Program-made: the position numbers and the translations under genes
In this document: piece after piece, positions 1 through 7,605 of the stretch
How positions within the stretch are numbered: position 1 is the stretch's first letter
How the letters are laid out: the number at the start of each line of letters is the position of its first letter
The notes under the pieces: generated by a model
Database searches by the model: none
Seen by the model: the letters and a program-made list of their open reading frames with translations, nothing else
Told to the model about the DNA's origin: nothing
NCBI GenBank assembly: GCA_020161835.1
Contig: JAIUNL010000003.1
Span: forward strand, 62,001 to 126,000
Direction of reading: 5' to 3'
Length of the DNA: 64,000 nt
Source of the DNA: Bacteroidota bacterium
Lineage (GTDB): Bacteria; Bacteroidota; JABWAT01

Positions 1-1
1 T

Positions 2-400
2 GCGGTTCAGGCATTGAACCCAGGGAATACTCAGTATATCAGGTTTGGCTATGGTGGATTTTATATGGAATATGTTCACAATCCGCTTGATCTGTTTCAC
101 TTTTCTGCTTCAACTTTGATTGGTGGTGGTGGCGTTCTTTATTCACATGATATGAAGGAACCTGATGAAAAAGATGGAAACCCATTTTTCGTTATTGAAC
201 CCTCATTGAATGCAGAAGTAAATGTGACTGATTTTCTCAGAACCAATATCGGGATTTCGTACCGTTGGGTGAACGGACTCGACATGCCCCACCTGACAAA
301 TGCTGATCTTTCTCAGGTTTCAGTGAATCTGAATTTTAAATTCGGCTGGTTTGGTCCGGGAAGTTATGCAGGGTCAGGACATGAGGATGATGAAGACTGA
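2..400 (+). CDS. C-terminal part of an outer-membrane-like protein (5' end outside window)
   Basis: The reading frame is open to the left edge (codons from base 2) and stops at 398-400, so only the last ~132 residues are visible. The segment has alternating polar/aromatic strands (IRFGYGGFYMEY, VNLNFKFGWF) such as occur in outer-membrane beta-barrels, and ends in an acidic tail (GHEDDED) after a glycine-rich stretch. I do not recognise a specific family. A strong intrinsic terminator follows 14 bases after the stop, so this is the last gene of its transcript. An internal TTG at 14 could be mistaken for a start but the frame continues upstream of it. Membrane placement is inference from strand pattern only. 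Confidence 0.6.
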   Translation, partial: AVQALNPGNTQYIRFGYGGFYMEYVHNPLDLFHFSASTLIGGGGVLYSHDMKEPDEKDGNPFFVIEPSLNAEVNVTDFLRTNIGISYRWVNGLDMPHLTNADLSQVSVNLNFKFGWFGPGSYAGSGHEDDED

Positions 401-414
401 TCTTTAAAGGTCAC

Positions 415-447
415 AAAAAAGGCTGTCTAAAACGGACAGCCTTTTTT
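415..447. terminator. Bidirectional intrinsic terminator
   Basis: Perfect 7-bp stem GGCTGTC (421-427) / GACAGCC (435-441) with a 7-base loop, preceded by six A and followed by six T. It sits between two convergent genes and can stop transcription from both sides. Confidence 0.85.
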
Positions 448-478
448 GTTTGTGGAAAAACAGAAAAACAATTTTCTC

Positions 479-3202
479 TTATTCTTTAACCCAGATTTTC
501 ACCGATTGTGCAGGTAGGGAAAGATCAACCGATTTTCCGCCGGAAAGAAACTTGTCTGATCCGCCAACTCCTTTAACGTGGTTGACCTCGTTCTCATTGG
601 CAATCAGTTTCCATTTTCCCTGTGGAAGAGAAATACCGCTGAAGGTATTGGCTTTTGTTTCAGAATTCACCAGAACAAAAACCTTTTTATCAACGACATA
701 ACCTATTAAATATGGATTTGACGGAGTGATAAACTGATAGTAATCTGCCCCGGGCATGGTTGCTGTTCTGAAAATCTTACCGGTTTCACTCATTCGGAGG
801 GCAATTAATCCACGCCAGTAAGCATTCATGTTCAGGTAATCATTGGCAGATTTTTCACCGGGGAAGTAAGAACTTTCATCAGCACGGGTTTTACCCAGAT
901 CATCCCAGATAAACAGGTTGGCTTTTCTGAGCGTATTGGTGTCCCGACGGCCGTTGAACCAGATTTTTCCCGTTTTTGTGGTTCCTACTTTTTCAGTTGT
1001 GGGTGCCACTCCCTTCGAGCGCATAAACTCAGATCCGCCATGAAGAACAACCGGACCCAAAGAAGTGAAGAGTAAAGCTGCTGCAATTTTGAAGGAACCT
1101 TCATCCACACCCAGTCTGCCGTCATAATTTTTTGCAGCAAGCTGATCGGCCAAAGCCCAGTTGTCGTGGATGTCGAGATAATTGATTCCACGGTTTGGCT
1201 GACGTTCTTCAGGGAAGCCATTATTCAGAGCCAGGATGACATTTTTCCGCATGGTTGTATCACCGCCTGCAAATCCTTTTACGTTCACCTTTCCGTTCGG
1301 ATCAAAGAATGACGGACCTTTGAAAGCATTCCGGGCATCATCCTGGAAAAAAGTAAGAGGAGCATCAACTTTATACCAGTCCCAGTCTGGATTCGCTTCA
1401 AAATCAGGATCCTGGCTGGCAATCCAGGGTTCACCATATACAATTTTATCTTTTCCGATTGCATCAACAAAAGCAGTCAGGGTTTGCTGATCGGTCTGTC
1501 CGGCAAGGTCAATCCGGAATCCGTCAACACCAAATTCGTCAATCCAGTGTTTGGCCTGATCAATCATCCATTTCTGCATCATCGGGCGGTTTTCAGATTT
1601 GGTTTCATTCCCATATTCGCCGATTAATTTTCCGTTTTTTGTACGGTAATGATAAACCGGATCCAGAACTGAAAAATTAAAAAACATCGTCCGGCCATCC
1701 ATGTTTTCACCGGTGTGGTTAAACACATAATCCACAATCACAGCAATTCCCTTATCATGAAACGCCTGAACCAGATTACGGAATTGGTCACGTTCTGCAC
1801 CAGGTTCGGTTCCCCGCTGGCGATACCGGCTTTCGACAGCAAAAGCAAAAGTGGTACGGTAACCCCAGTCATAATTCTCTAGATTTACACCCTGTTCAGT
1901 AAAAAACGGATCATCTTTAAATGCTTCCTGCCATTCTGCATCCGGAAAGTGCAGATATTCCTGCATAGGCATGAGGTGAACCACGTTTACACCCAGATCA
2001 ACAATATGATCAAAACCGATTTTCTCGCCTTTTTTATTTTTCAATCCGGGTAAAACCATTGCCGGAATAGTTCTTTTCAGGTCATCTGAAACCGGCAATT
2101 TTTCGGTAAAATCCTGCACGTGGATTTCGTAAGCAACGACATCCTGCATGGGCGGAATTCCCTTTTTTAGCGGGGTTGCAGGAACGGTACGATACCAAAC
2201 CCGGGCCTTCCCCCAGGTATCAAGACTAACTCTGGCATAAGGATCATTGATATGAACTGGATTTGCCTCATAAAAATGGTTCCCGGGTTCATCAGGACCG
2301 TGAACGGTGAAATCGTAGTAAACACCTTTCAGATCGCCGGGAAGAATTGCTTCCCAAACTCCCTGATCATCGACTTTCATATCAACGGTCTGATAGGCAG
2401 ATTTATCTTCATTTTGTTTGTATAGATACAATTTAACAAGATCTGCCCGTGGGGAAAAAATGCGGAAAATGGTTGACTTTTTATCATCAGAAACGTTTGC
2501 ACCCAATTCTTTGGGTGAATACAGATTCCTGAACCAACCATCAAAAGAAACCATACACTTTAAATTTGAGGCAGGAATTTCGAGATAATAAACCCGGCGG
2601 ATATCAAGTTCTTCACCCGGAACAATCAGAGTTTGGATTGCCGTATTGGGTTTTACAGCTGCAACAGGGATAACACGACCTTTTGCATCGGTAATTTTAT
2701 AATCAGCCGGATTTAGCGACCGTTCAAAATTGTCGCCGGAGATTTCTGCCCAAATGGCCCGTTTATTCTGAAGTTCTGCTTTTAACGTGGCTGGTTTGAT
2801 TCCACGCATGAAAATCAGATTATTTCCTTCATTGTTTGGTGCTGTTGAATGCGGATCAAGCCAGGTTCCGTCATTTGTTCTGAATTTAAAAGGAGACGAA
2901 ACGCCGATATTTCTGAATTCAGGATTGGGAAAGCCGACTATCCAGAGTTTTCCGCCATCAACAGATTTCATAATCCGTGATTTATCATTCATGTCGTGAC
3001 TCCAGCCGGCAAAGGCACCGGTCACGACTACTTTTTCTACATTTTTTTGTCCGTATAATTCAGTATCAAATAAAAACCAGGTAGTATCAGCCCGATACTC
3101 ATACCCCTGGGCAATGGAAGACTTTGAAAAAGTCTGTGCAGAAGCACCGGTTTGAATAAAAAAAACCGATAAAATAACACTGAAAAGAAAACGTGAAGCC
3201 AT
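479..3202 (-). CDS. pulA: Secreted pullulanase-like GH13 alpha-glucan debranching enzyme
   Basis: About 907 residues from the chosen ATG at 3202, which is followed by a signal peptide (ASRFLFSVILSVFFIQTGASAQ) and preceded by GGAG seven bases upstream; the frame extends 24 codons further but that adds an unlikely leader. Two N-terminal beta-sandwich regions (about 30-130 and 250-340, CBM48/E-set style) precede a GH13 barrel. All four GH13 regions are visible: I VDYVFNHT (~490), II GFRIDLAGQ with the nucleophile Asp (~564), III GEPW with the acid Glu (~590), IV YLDIHDN (~679). YDWGY (~440) resembles the YNWGY signature of type I pullulanases. It likely hydrolyses alpha-1,6 branches of starch or glycogen outside the cytoplasm, feeding glucans that the phosphorylase at 57580 could use. 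Exact substrate is inference. Confidence 0.88.
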   Translation of the reverse strand: MASRFLFSVILSVFFIQTGASAQTFSKSSIAQGYEYRADTTWFLFDTELYGQKNVEKVVVTGAFAGWSHDMNDKSRIMKSVDGGKLWIVGFPNPEFRNIGVSSPFKFRTNDGTWLDPHSTAPNNEGNNLIFMRGIKPATLKAELQNKRAIWAEISGDNFERSLNPADYKITDAKGRVIPVAAVKPNTAIQTLIVPGEELDIRRVYYLEIPASNLKCMVSFDGWFRNLYSPKELGANVSDDKKSTIFRIFSPRADLVKLYLYKQNEDKSAYQTVDMKVDDQGVWEAILPGDLKGVYYDFTVHGPDEPGNHFYEANPVHINDPYARVSLDTWGKARVWYRTVPATPLKKGIPPMQDVVAYEIHVQDFTEKLPVSDDLKRTIPAMVLPGLKNKKGEKIGFDHIVDLGVNVVHLMPMQEYLHFPDAEWQEAFKDDPFFTEQGVNLENYDWGYRTTFAFAVESRYRQRGTEPGAERDQFRNLVQAFHDKGIAVIVDYVFNHTGENMDGRTMFFNFSVLDPVYHYRTKNGKLIGEYGNETKSENRPMMQKWMIDQAKHWIDEFGVDGFRIDLAGQTDQQTLTAFVDAIGKDKIVYGEPWIASQDPDFEANPDWDWYKVDAPLTFFQDDARNAFKGPSFFDPNGKVNVKGFAGGDTTMRKNVILALNNGFPEERQPNRGINYLDIHDNWALADQLAAKNYDGRLGVDEGSFKIAAALLFTSLGPVVLHGGSEFMRSKGVAPTTEKVGTTKTGKIWFNGRRDTNTLRKANLFIWDDLGKTRADESSYFPGEKSANDYLNMNAYWRGLIALRMSETGKIFRTATMPGADYYQFITPSNPYLIGYVVDKKVFVLVNSETKANTFSGISLPQGKWKLIANENEVNHVKGVGGSDKFLSGGKSVDLSLPAQSVKIWVKE

Positions 3203-3303
3203 GTCAGGTCTCCGGGTTGTTGTTGTTCCCGAATATAGTGATTTTATGGAAAGGCTTCCAATCTTAAAATGCAAGTGACAAGTTACATTGGACGAGAGAC
3301 GGA

Positions 3304-3440
3304 ATGGTTACTGGTTACAGATTACGGGTCACAGGGGTGACGTGAACCGAACAGGTCACAGCATAAAGTCCCCCTTTGAAGACGAAGTTCCTCGAACACT
3401 TTCGGGAGGGGAACAGCGAAGCTGGGGGGATGTTTTCCTC
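3304..3440. repeat. Intergenic repeat remnants in a 700-bp gene-free stretch (3203-3902)
   Basis: Bases 3305-3345 are a run of the GGTTACTGGTTACAG / ACGGGTCACAGGGGTGAC type seen in many gaps of this window. Bases 3369-3432 are a decayed copy of the CCCC...GGGAGGGG...GCTGGGGGGATG element (compare 32998 and 36874). No credible gene is present: the one open frame on the minus strand runs straight through the repeats. The rest of the gap, from about 3500, holds a promoter and a leader for the next genes. Confidence 0.6.
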
Positions 3441-3650
3441 AATTAGGGGCAAGTCAGGTGGATTAAAAGTGAGAAAATTCTGCGTGATCGTTAAAAACAA
3501 AAGATTTTTTTACTTTTTCTGATTAAAAATCCAAACGAACTAAATTCGTTAAGAATGAACATTGTCGAAATAAAACACACCATAGTGAGAATTTAACCAA
3601 ATAATAAATGAAGACAATCTCGTATTAACCTGTTTGTGCCGAATAATATT

Positions 3651-3682
3651 TTTGACATTGGCGGATAACCAAATTATCTTTG
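3651..3682 (+). promoter_or_regulatory. Bacteroidota-type promoter for osmC-like/metZ
   Basis: TTTG at 3651-3654 and TATCTTTG at 3675-3682 are separated by 20 bases, matching the -33 TTTG / -7 TAnnTTTG consensus known from Bacteroidota. A start of transcription near 3689 would leave a leader of about 210 bases before the first start codon at 3903. Confidence 0.55.
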
Positions 3683-3850
3683 TTAAAAGAGTGACTTTCG
3701 GATGATTATTCTGATTTCACTTCCAAATAAAAAGTCAGCCGGATAGGATTAACGGAAGGACTGAAAAACAAACCCCGGTTTTATCAGCACTATACTGCTA
3801 TCCAAATAAAAAAACGAATCAGGCATACTCCTCCAAGAACAATGCCTTCA

Positions 3851-3886
3851 CGGACCGGCCGGGTCAAAAAGATGTCCGGCGGTCTG
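3851..3886 (+). promoter_or_regulatory. GC-rich hairpin in the leader just upstream of the OsmC-family gene
   Basis: GGACCGGCCGG (3852-3862) can pair with CCGGCGGTC (3876-3884) apart from bulged bases, around a loop of about 13 bases. It lies 17 bases before the start codon at 3903 and the following TGGAAAAG is the only ribosome-site candidate. It could hide or expose that site; no known riboswitch class was recognised. Confidence 0.4.
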
Positions 3887-3902
3887 TGGAAAAGAAAAAC
3901 CC

Positions 3903-4331
3903 ATGAAAATCACACTCAAACGACAAGATGATGCCTTTCACCTGATTGCAACCAATGAACTTGGCAAAGAAGTTCATATTGATGCTGGTCCGGCACTCGG
4001 CGGACATAATTTGGGTGCACGTCCGATGGAACTTTTAATTATGGGACTTGGCGGATGCAGTTCAATTGATGTGATTTCCATCCTGAAAAAATTCAGACAA
4101 AATCTTGAGGACATTCAGGTTACGATTGATGCCGAACGTGAACCCAACGTTGAACCTTCACTGTTTACTACCATCCATGCCCATTACTCCCTGACAGGAA
4201 ATCTGGATAAAGATAAAGTTGAAAGAGCTCTGAAACTTTCCATTGATAAATATTGCTCGGTCGCCCGTGTTCTTGAGAAAACTGCTACGATAACTTACAC
4301 TTACGAAATTCTCCCCGGAGTTTCAAAGTGA
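3903..4331 (+). CDS. OsmC/Ohr family protein
   Basis: 142 residues, normal length for a single OsmC domain. The two family cysteines are visible: GLGGCSSIDV (~51) and KYCSVAR (~118), which in characterised members form the thiol peroxidase pair. It resembles the general OsmC branch (the YhfA/SACOL1771-like type) rather than the Ohr branch. The stop overlaps the start of the following metZ gene by four bases (GTGA), so the two are probably co-translated; this links the protein to sulfur metabolism or thiol chemistry, though the substrate cannot be read from sequence. A ~210-base leader with a strong hairpin precedes it. Confidence 0.88.
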   Translation: MKITLKRQDDAFHLIATNELGKEVHIDAGPALGGHNLGARPMELLIMGLGGCSSIDVISILKKFRQNLEDIQVTIDAEREPNVEPSLFTTIHAHYSLTGNLDKDKVERALKLSIDKYCSVARVLEKTATITYTYEILPGVSK

Positions 4332-5503
4332 GTAAAAAACCATGGGAATTTGAAACCAAAGCCATCCGGAATCAGAGCAAACGGACGGAAAGCCGGGAAC
4401 ATTCTGTTCCGCTTTACCTGACCTCCAGCTTTGTTTTTGAAGATGCAGAGCAAGCCCGTGCCCTTTTTGCAGATGAAATTCCGGGAAATATTTACACCCG
4501 CTTTTCTAACCCGAACAACACTGAATTTGTTGATAAAATCTGTGCCCTTGAAGGAACTGAAGACGGAATTGCAACTGCATCAGGCATGTCTGCCATATTC
4601 ACGACTTTTGCTGCCCTGTTGAAAACCGGCGATCATATTTTGGTTTCCCGGTCTGTATTCGGTTCAACCCATCAGATTCTCACTATGATTCTGCCAAAAT
4701 GGGGAATCACTCACACGTATGTGGATATTGCTTCACCCGAAACCTGGGAAGCAGCCATTTTGCCTTCTACCAAACTCTGTTTTGTAGAAACGCCATCCAA
4801 TCCGGCTCTGGATATTATTGATCTGGAGTGGCTTGGCAAACTCTGCAAAAAACACAATATTCTTCTGGCGGTCGACAACTGTTTTGCAACGCCGTATCTG
4901 CAGCAACCGGTTAAGTTTGGTGCTGACCTGATTATCCATTCTGCAACCAAGTTTATTGACGGTCAGGGACGTGCAATCGGTGGCGTAGTTGCCGGACCCA
5001 AATCCATTATTAAAGATATCCGGTTTTTTGCCCGTCATTCGGGTCCATCTCTGTCACCTTTCAATGCCTGGCTGCTTTCAAAAAGTTTGGAAACTCTGGC
5101 CGTTAGAATGGACAGACATTGCAAATCAGCTCTGGAAATTGCAGAATGGCTTGAAACCCACCCAAAAGTAGAAAAAGTGATTTATCCGTTTCTGCCTTCT
5201 CATCCTCAATTTGGGCTGGCAAAGAAACAAATGAAACTTGGCGGCGGAGTTGTGAGTTTTATTGTGAAGGGCGGAATTGAAAAGGGCCGTGATTTCCTGA
5301 ATGCGCTTGAGATGCTTTCTCATTCTGCAAATCTGGGTGATACCCGAACCATTGCAACTCATCCGGCATCAACGACACATTCGAAATTATCAGATGCAGA
5401 ACGGGCAGCCGTTGGGATTTTACCGGGTTTGGTGAGAATTTCTGTGGGGCTCGAACACCCGGAAGACATCAAAGCCGACATCAGCCAGGCACTGAATGCC
5501 TAA
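4328..5503 (+). CDS. metZ: O-succinylhomoserine sulfhydrylase (Cys/Met metabolism PLP enzyme)
   Basis: 391 residues, full length for the Cys/Met PLP family. It starts with GTG inside the stop of the preceding gene. The PLP lysine lies in HSATKFIDGQGR (K ~208), the form typical of MetZ, and the N-terminal EFETKAIRNQ and the SLGDTRT-like segment (NLGDTRTIATHPASTTHS) near 340 are present. The reaction is replacement of the succinyl group of O-succinylhomoserine by sulfide, giving homocysteine for methionine synthesis in the cytoplasm. Cystathionine gamma-synthase or an O-acetylhomoserine enzyme are the alternatives; the HSATK(F/Y)xDGQGR box favours MetZ. Confidence 0.87.
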   Translation: MSKKPWEFETKAIRNQSKRTESREHSVPLYLTSSFVFEDAEQARALFADEIPGNIYTRFSNPNNTEFVDKICALEGTEDGIATASGMSAIFTTFAALLKTGDHILVSRSVFGSTHQILTMILPKWGITHTYVDIASPETWEAAILPSTKLCFVETPSNPALDIIDLEWLGKLCKKHNILLAVDNCFATPYLQQPVKFGADLIIHSATKFIDGQGRAIGGVVAGPKSIIKDIRFFARHSGPSLSPFNAWLLSKSLETLAVRMDRHCKSALEIAEWLETHPKVEKVIYPFLPSHPQFGLAKKQMKLGGGVVSFIVKGGIEKGRDFLNALEMLSHSANLGDTRTIATHPASTTHSKLSDAERAAVGILPGLVRISVGLEHPEDIKADISQALNA

Positions 5504-5553
5504 CCGCTGAGGCGCCGGGAACGCAGAGAAATACAAAATATTTACCATTTTAT

Positions 5554-5630
5554 GTCATTCCCGCGAAGGCGGGAATCCATTTTTAAACATTGAACAGGAA
5601 ATACTGGATTCCCGCCTTCGCGGGAATGAC
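5554..5630. repeat. Inverted pair of GTCATTCCCGCGAAGG elements
   Basis: One copy (5554-5579) and its reverse complement (5605-5630) are separated by 25 bases. Each copy also has its own internal palindrome around CCCGCGAAGGCGGG. The preceding bases 5503-5530 (CCGCTGAGGCGCCGGG) and the following 5646-5680 (AACCTTTAACC) belong to other small repeat families. The same element occurs again at 6491-6575. Confidence 0.8.
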
Positions 5631-5686
5631 ATTGCCAAACTCACATTAGCCTTTAAAATTTAACCTTTAACCTTTTTAAAAATCCT

Positions 5687-6010
5687 ATGTCAGTAAAAAC
5701 AATTTCTGTTTCCGAATTAAAAAAATGGATCGATGAAAAAAAAGACTTCCAGCTGATCGATGTTCGGGAGTCGAATGAGCACACTTTCTGCAATATTGGT
5801 GGTGATCTCATTCCTTTAAGCACAGTACTGGTTCAGAAAAACCGGATTTCAAAAGATAAGCCCGTGGCTGTTCTGTGCCGTAGCGGGAAAAGAAGTGAAA
5901 TGGCGATTCAGCAACTGGAATCTGCTGAAGGATTTACCAATTTATATAACATTGAAGGCGGAATTCTCCGCTGGTCGGATGAAATCGATTCATCCGTTCC
6001 CAAATATTAA
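5687..6010 (+). CDS. Single-domain rhodanese-like sulfurtransferase
   Basis: 107 residues, one rhodanese domain. It begins KTISVSELKKWID and has LIDVRESNEH (~24-32) and the active-site loop CRSGKRS with the catalytic cysteine at 64, followed by the typical NIEGGILRW C-terminal motif. It would carry a persulfide on that cysteine in the cytoplasm. The gene after it (15 bases downstream) encodes a DUF4395 membrane protein, a frequent partner in bacteria, so both probably act in sulfane-sulfur handling. No clear ribosome site is visible. Confidence 0.9.
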   Translation: MSVKTISVSELKKWIDEKKDFQLIDVRESNEHTFCNIGGDLIPLSTVLVQKNRISKDKPVAVLCRSGKRSEMAIQQLESAEGFTNLYNIEGGILRWSDEIDSSVPKY

Positions 6011-6024
6011 AAAAGGAGTTTACA

Positions 6025-6456
6025 ATGGCACAAGCCTGCCCCGTTGCATTACGTACCATCGATCAGAATATTGTCCGTCTGAATGCCGGACAGATTGCGA
6101 TCTGGCTTTTCGGATTTCTGATCACCCATTCCTGGATTATTCCGGTTTTTCTGGCTTATGATTTTGCTGTTCGTCTGGCAAGAAAACCGGCCTTCAGTCC
6201 ATTGAATCAGATCAGTCTGCTGGTGAAAAAGTCATTTTCTATTCCCGCCGATTTGGCTGATGAAGCACCAAAACGGTTTGCAGCCACGTTGGGTTTACTT
6301 TTCTCACTTACAACAGCAGTTCTGGCCATTTTCGGATTTGGTTTTTCGGCAATTGTTGTAGCCGTTTTATTTGCATCCTGTGCCTTCATTGAATCGGTTC
6401 TCGGGTTTTGCGTGGGATGTTTCGTGTATCAGATTTTTCAGAAATTCGTGAAATAG
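6025..6456 (+). CDS. DUF4395 membrane protein
   Basis: 143 residues. It has the family start CPVALRTIDQNIVRLNAGQIA and the C-terminal FCVGCFVYQ with two cysteines. About four hydrophobic segments can be seen (about 20-45, 93-110, 113-130 and the end), so it is an inner-membrane protein. AAAGGAG precedes the start by about six bases. Coupling with the rhodanese gene suggests a role in sulfur or thiol transport or transfer; no biochemical function is established for the family as far as I know. Confidence 0.82.
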   Translation: MAQACPVALRTIDQNIVRLNAGQIAIWLFGFLITHSWIIPVFLAYDFAVRLARKPAFSPLNQISLLVKKSFSIPADLADEAPKRFAATLGLLFSLTTAVLAIFGFGFSAIVVAVLFASCAFIESVLGFCVGCFVYQIFQKFVK

Positions 6457-6490
6457 ATTTAGGTAATTATTTTTTTATAATTAAACTTCG

Positions 6491-6575
6491 TGGATTCCCG
6501 CCTTCGCGGGAATGACATTTCTCTCAGAATAGCTAAAAATACGAATTTGTCATCCCCGCGAAGGCGGGGATCCAG
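6491..6575. repeat. Second inverted pair of GTCATTCCCGCGAAGG elements
   Basis: An inverted copy (6491-6516) and a direct copy with CCCCGCGAAGGCGGGG (6549-6575) face each other between two convergent genes. The change of an outer base pair relative to the copy at 5554 is matched on both arms of the small palindrome (TCCC/GGGA versus CCCC/GGGG), so the fold is kept. It may also work as a terminator for both flanking genes. Confidence 0.75.
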
Positions 6576-6586
6576 TATTTTACCTT

Positions 6587-6964
6587 TTAAAATTTCCCTT
6601 TTTTCTTCACTTTCCCTGCATTTTCTTCCACTTTAAACTTCACCATTCTGACGATTAAATCAACCGGCAACGGTTTATCCAACGGAAACTGAACGGCTCC
6701 TTTCGACCATTTGTATCCTGCAAGTTCCTTTTCAAAAGCCTTTATTCCGGTTCCGGTCGGGTAAAAACCGATATGTTTATCGTATCCAGCAAAATAAACA
6801 ACAGGTCCGTTCAATTTATAAGCCGGCATTTGGTAACTGATTCCTTCAGTTGCTTCCGGAATCGTTTTGCGTATTAAAGACCGGAGTTCTTCCAGTAATA
6901 TCTGAGTTTTTTCCGGAAAAGAGGAAATGTAATCATCAACGGTTGCCTCATGGTTTAACTTCAT
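6587..6964 (-). CDS. DUF1801 / YdhG-like protein
   Basis: 125 residues from ATG 6964, chosen because AGGAGA lies six bases upstream and the protein then begins as the family does (MKLNHEATVDDYISSFPEKTQ). Family motifs are ISYQMPAYKLNGPVVYFAGYDKHIGFYPTG (about 44-73) and the basic C-terminus KVKKKGKF. B. subtilis YdhG/Fra has been described as a frataxin-like iron chaperone of this fold; whether that applies here is unknown. The start overlaps the end of the GyrI-like gene by 17 bases, so the two form one unit. Confidence 0.82.
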   Translation of the reverse strand: MKLNHEATVDDYISSFPEKTQILLEELRSLIRKTIPEATEGISYQMPAYKLNGPVVYFAGYDKHIGFYPTGTGIKAFEKELAGYKWSKGAVQFPLDKPLPVDLIVRMVKFKVEENAGKVKKKGKF

Positions 6965-7445
6965 TTTTTCTCCTGACCGGAATCCAGATTTCTTCTTCGG
7001 AAGCCGGGTCGTCATTTTTATATTTCTCACCCAATAGTTCAAAATGCGGACGGTTATCAAGTTCATAGTCTGATCCCGGCAACCATTCCCCAAAGATAAA
7101 TCCAAAGATTTTGGGTCCGTCACTTGCCGGTCCCCGATGAAGAAAAACAGCATATAATCCTTCAGGAATGGTCATGGATTCCATCCCGTCCGGAATATAA
7201 TCAAAGTCAGAAACCTCAGCCGCTGCCCATTTCACAAAAACGCAGCCCGGATTAAAATCCCCCGAAAAATAATCTTCGCTGTAAACCTGTAAAGAAAACA
7301 AATCGGTTCCGGTTTTGTTCTGAATTTCATTTCTCCGGGGCATAAAACTGCGCCAGAGTTCACCGGTTCTGTTTTGGGTTAACGACATGGATAGCCATTT
7401 GCCGATGAGTTTGGTTTCTTTCAGGATTTCAAATCTGGGTGACAT
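6948..7445 (-). CDS. GyrI-like / AraC effector-binding domain protein
   Basis: 165 residues from ATG 7445, supported by AAAGGAC four bases upstream; ten further in-frame codons up to a TTG are not needed. The sequence MSPRFEILKETKLIGKWLSMSL and the later PEGLYAVFLHRGP ... FGEWLPGSDYELDNRPHFELLG are typical of stand-alone GyrI-like (SOUL/BRE-like) effector-binding domains. There is no DNA-binding domain. Such proteins bind small hydrophobic molecules or act as hydrolases in some bacteria; here the ligand is unknown. It overlaps the DUF1801 gene downstream. Confidence 0.8.
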   Translation of the reverse strand: MSPRFEILKETKLIGKWLSMSLTQNRTGELWRSFMPRRNEIQNKTGTDLFSLQVYSEDYFSGDFNPGCVFVKWAAAEVSDFDYIPDGMESMTIPEGLYAVFLHRGPASDGPKIFGFIFGEWLPGSDYELDNRPHFELLGEKYKNDDPASEEEIWIPVRRKNEVKP

Positions 7446-7605
7446 AAGTCCTTTTAATATTTGTGTGCTGTACAAATAAAATTAAAAAACGGCTCAGGTT
7501 CAAACCAGCTGGACTCCGTATTTCGCTGGCGGGATTGAACGGCAGAAGGCAATGGTTACAAATTTTCACATTTTTACCTTATCTTTTGAAGAGAAGGAGT
7601 CTGCC

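Noticed and set aside
3203..3274. Longer N-terminus of the pullulanase-like enzyme
   Set aside because: The extra 24 codons put a charged leader before a clear signal peptide, and a good ribosome site stands before ATG 3202.
3690..3902. SAM riboswitch upstream of OsmC/metZ
   Set aside because: The leader is long and foldable, but none of the conserved SAM-I or SAM-II sequence elements could be found.
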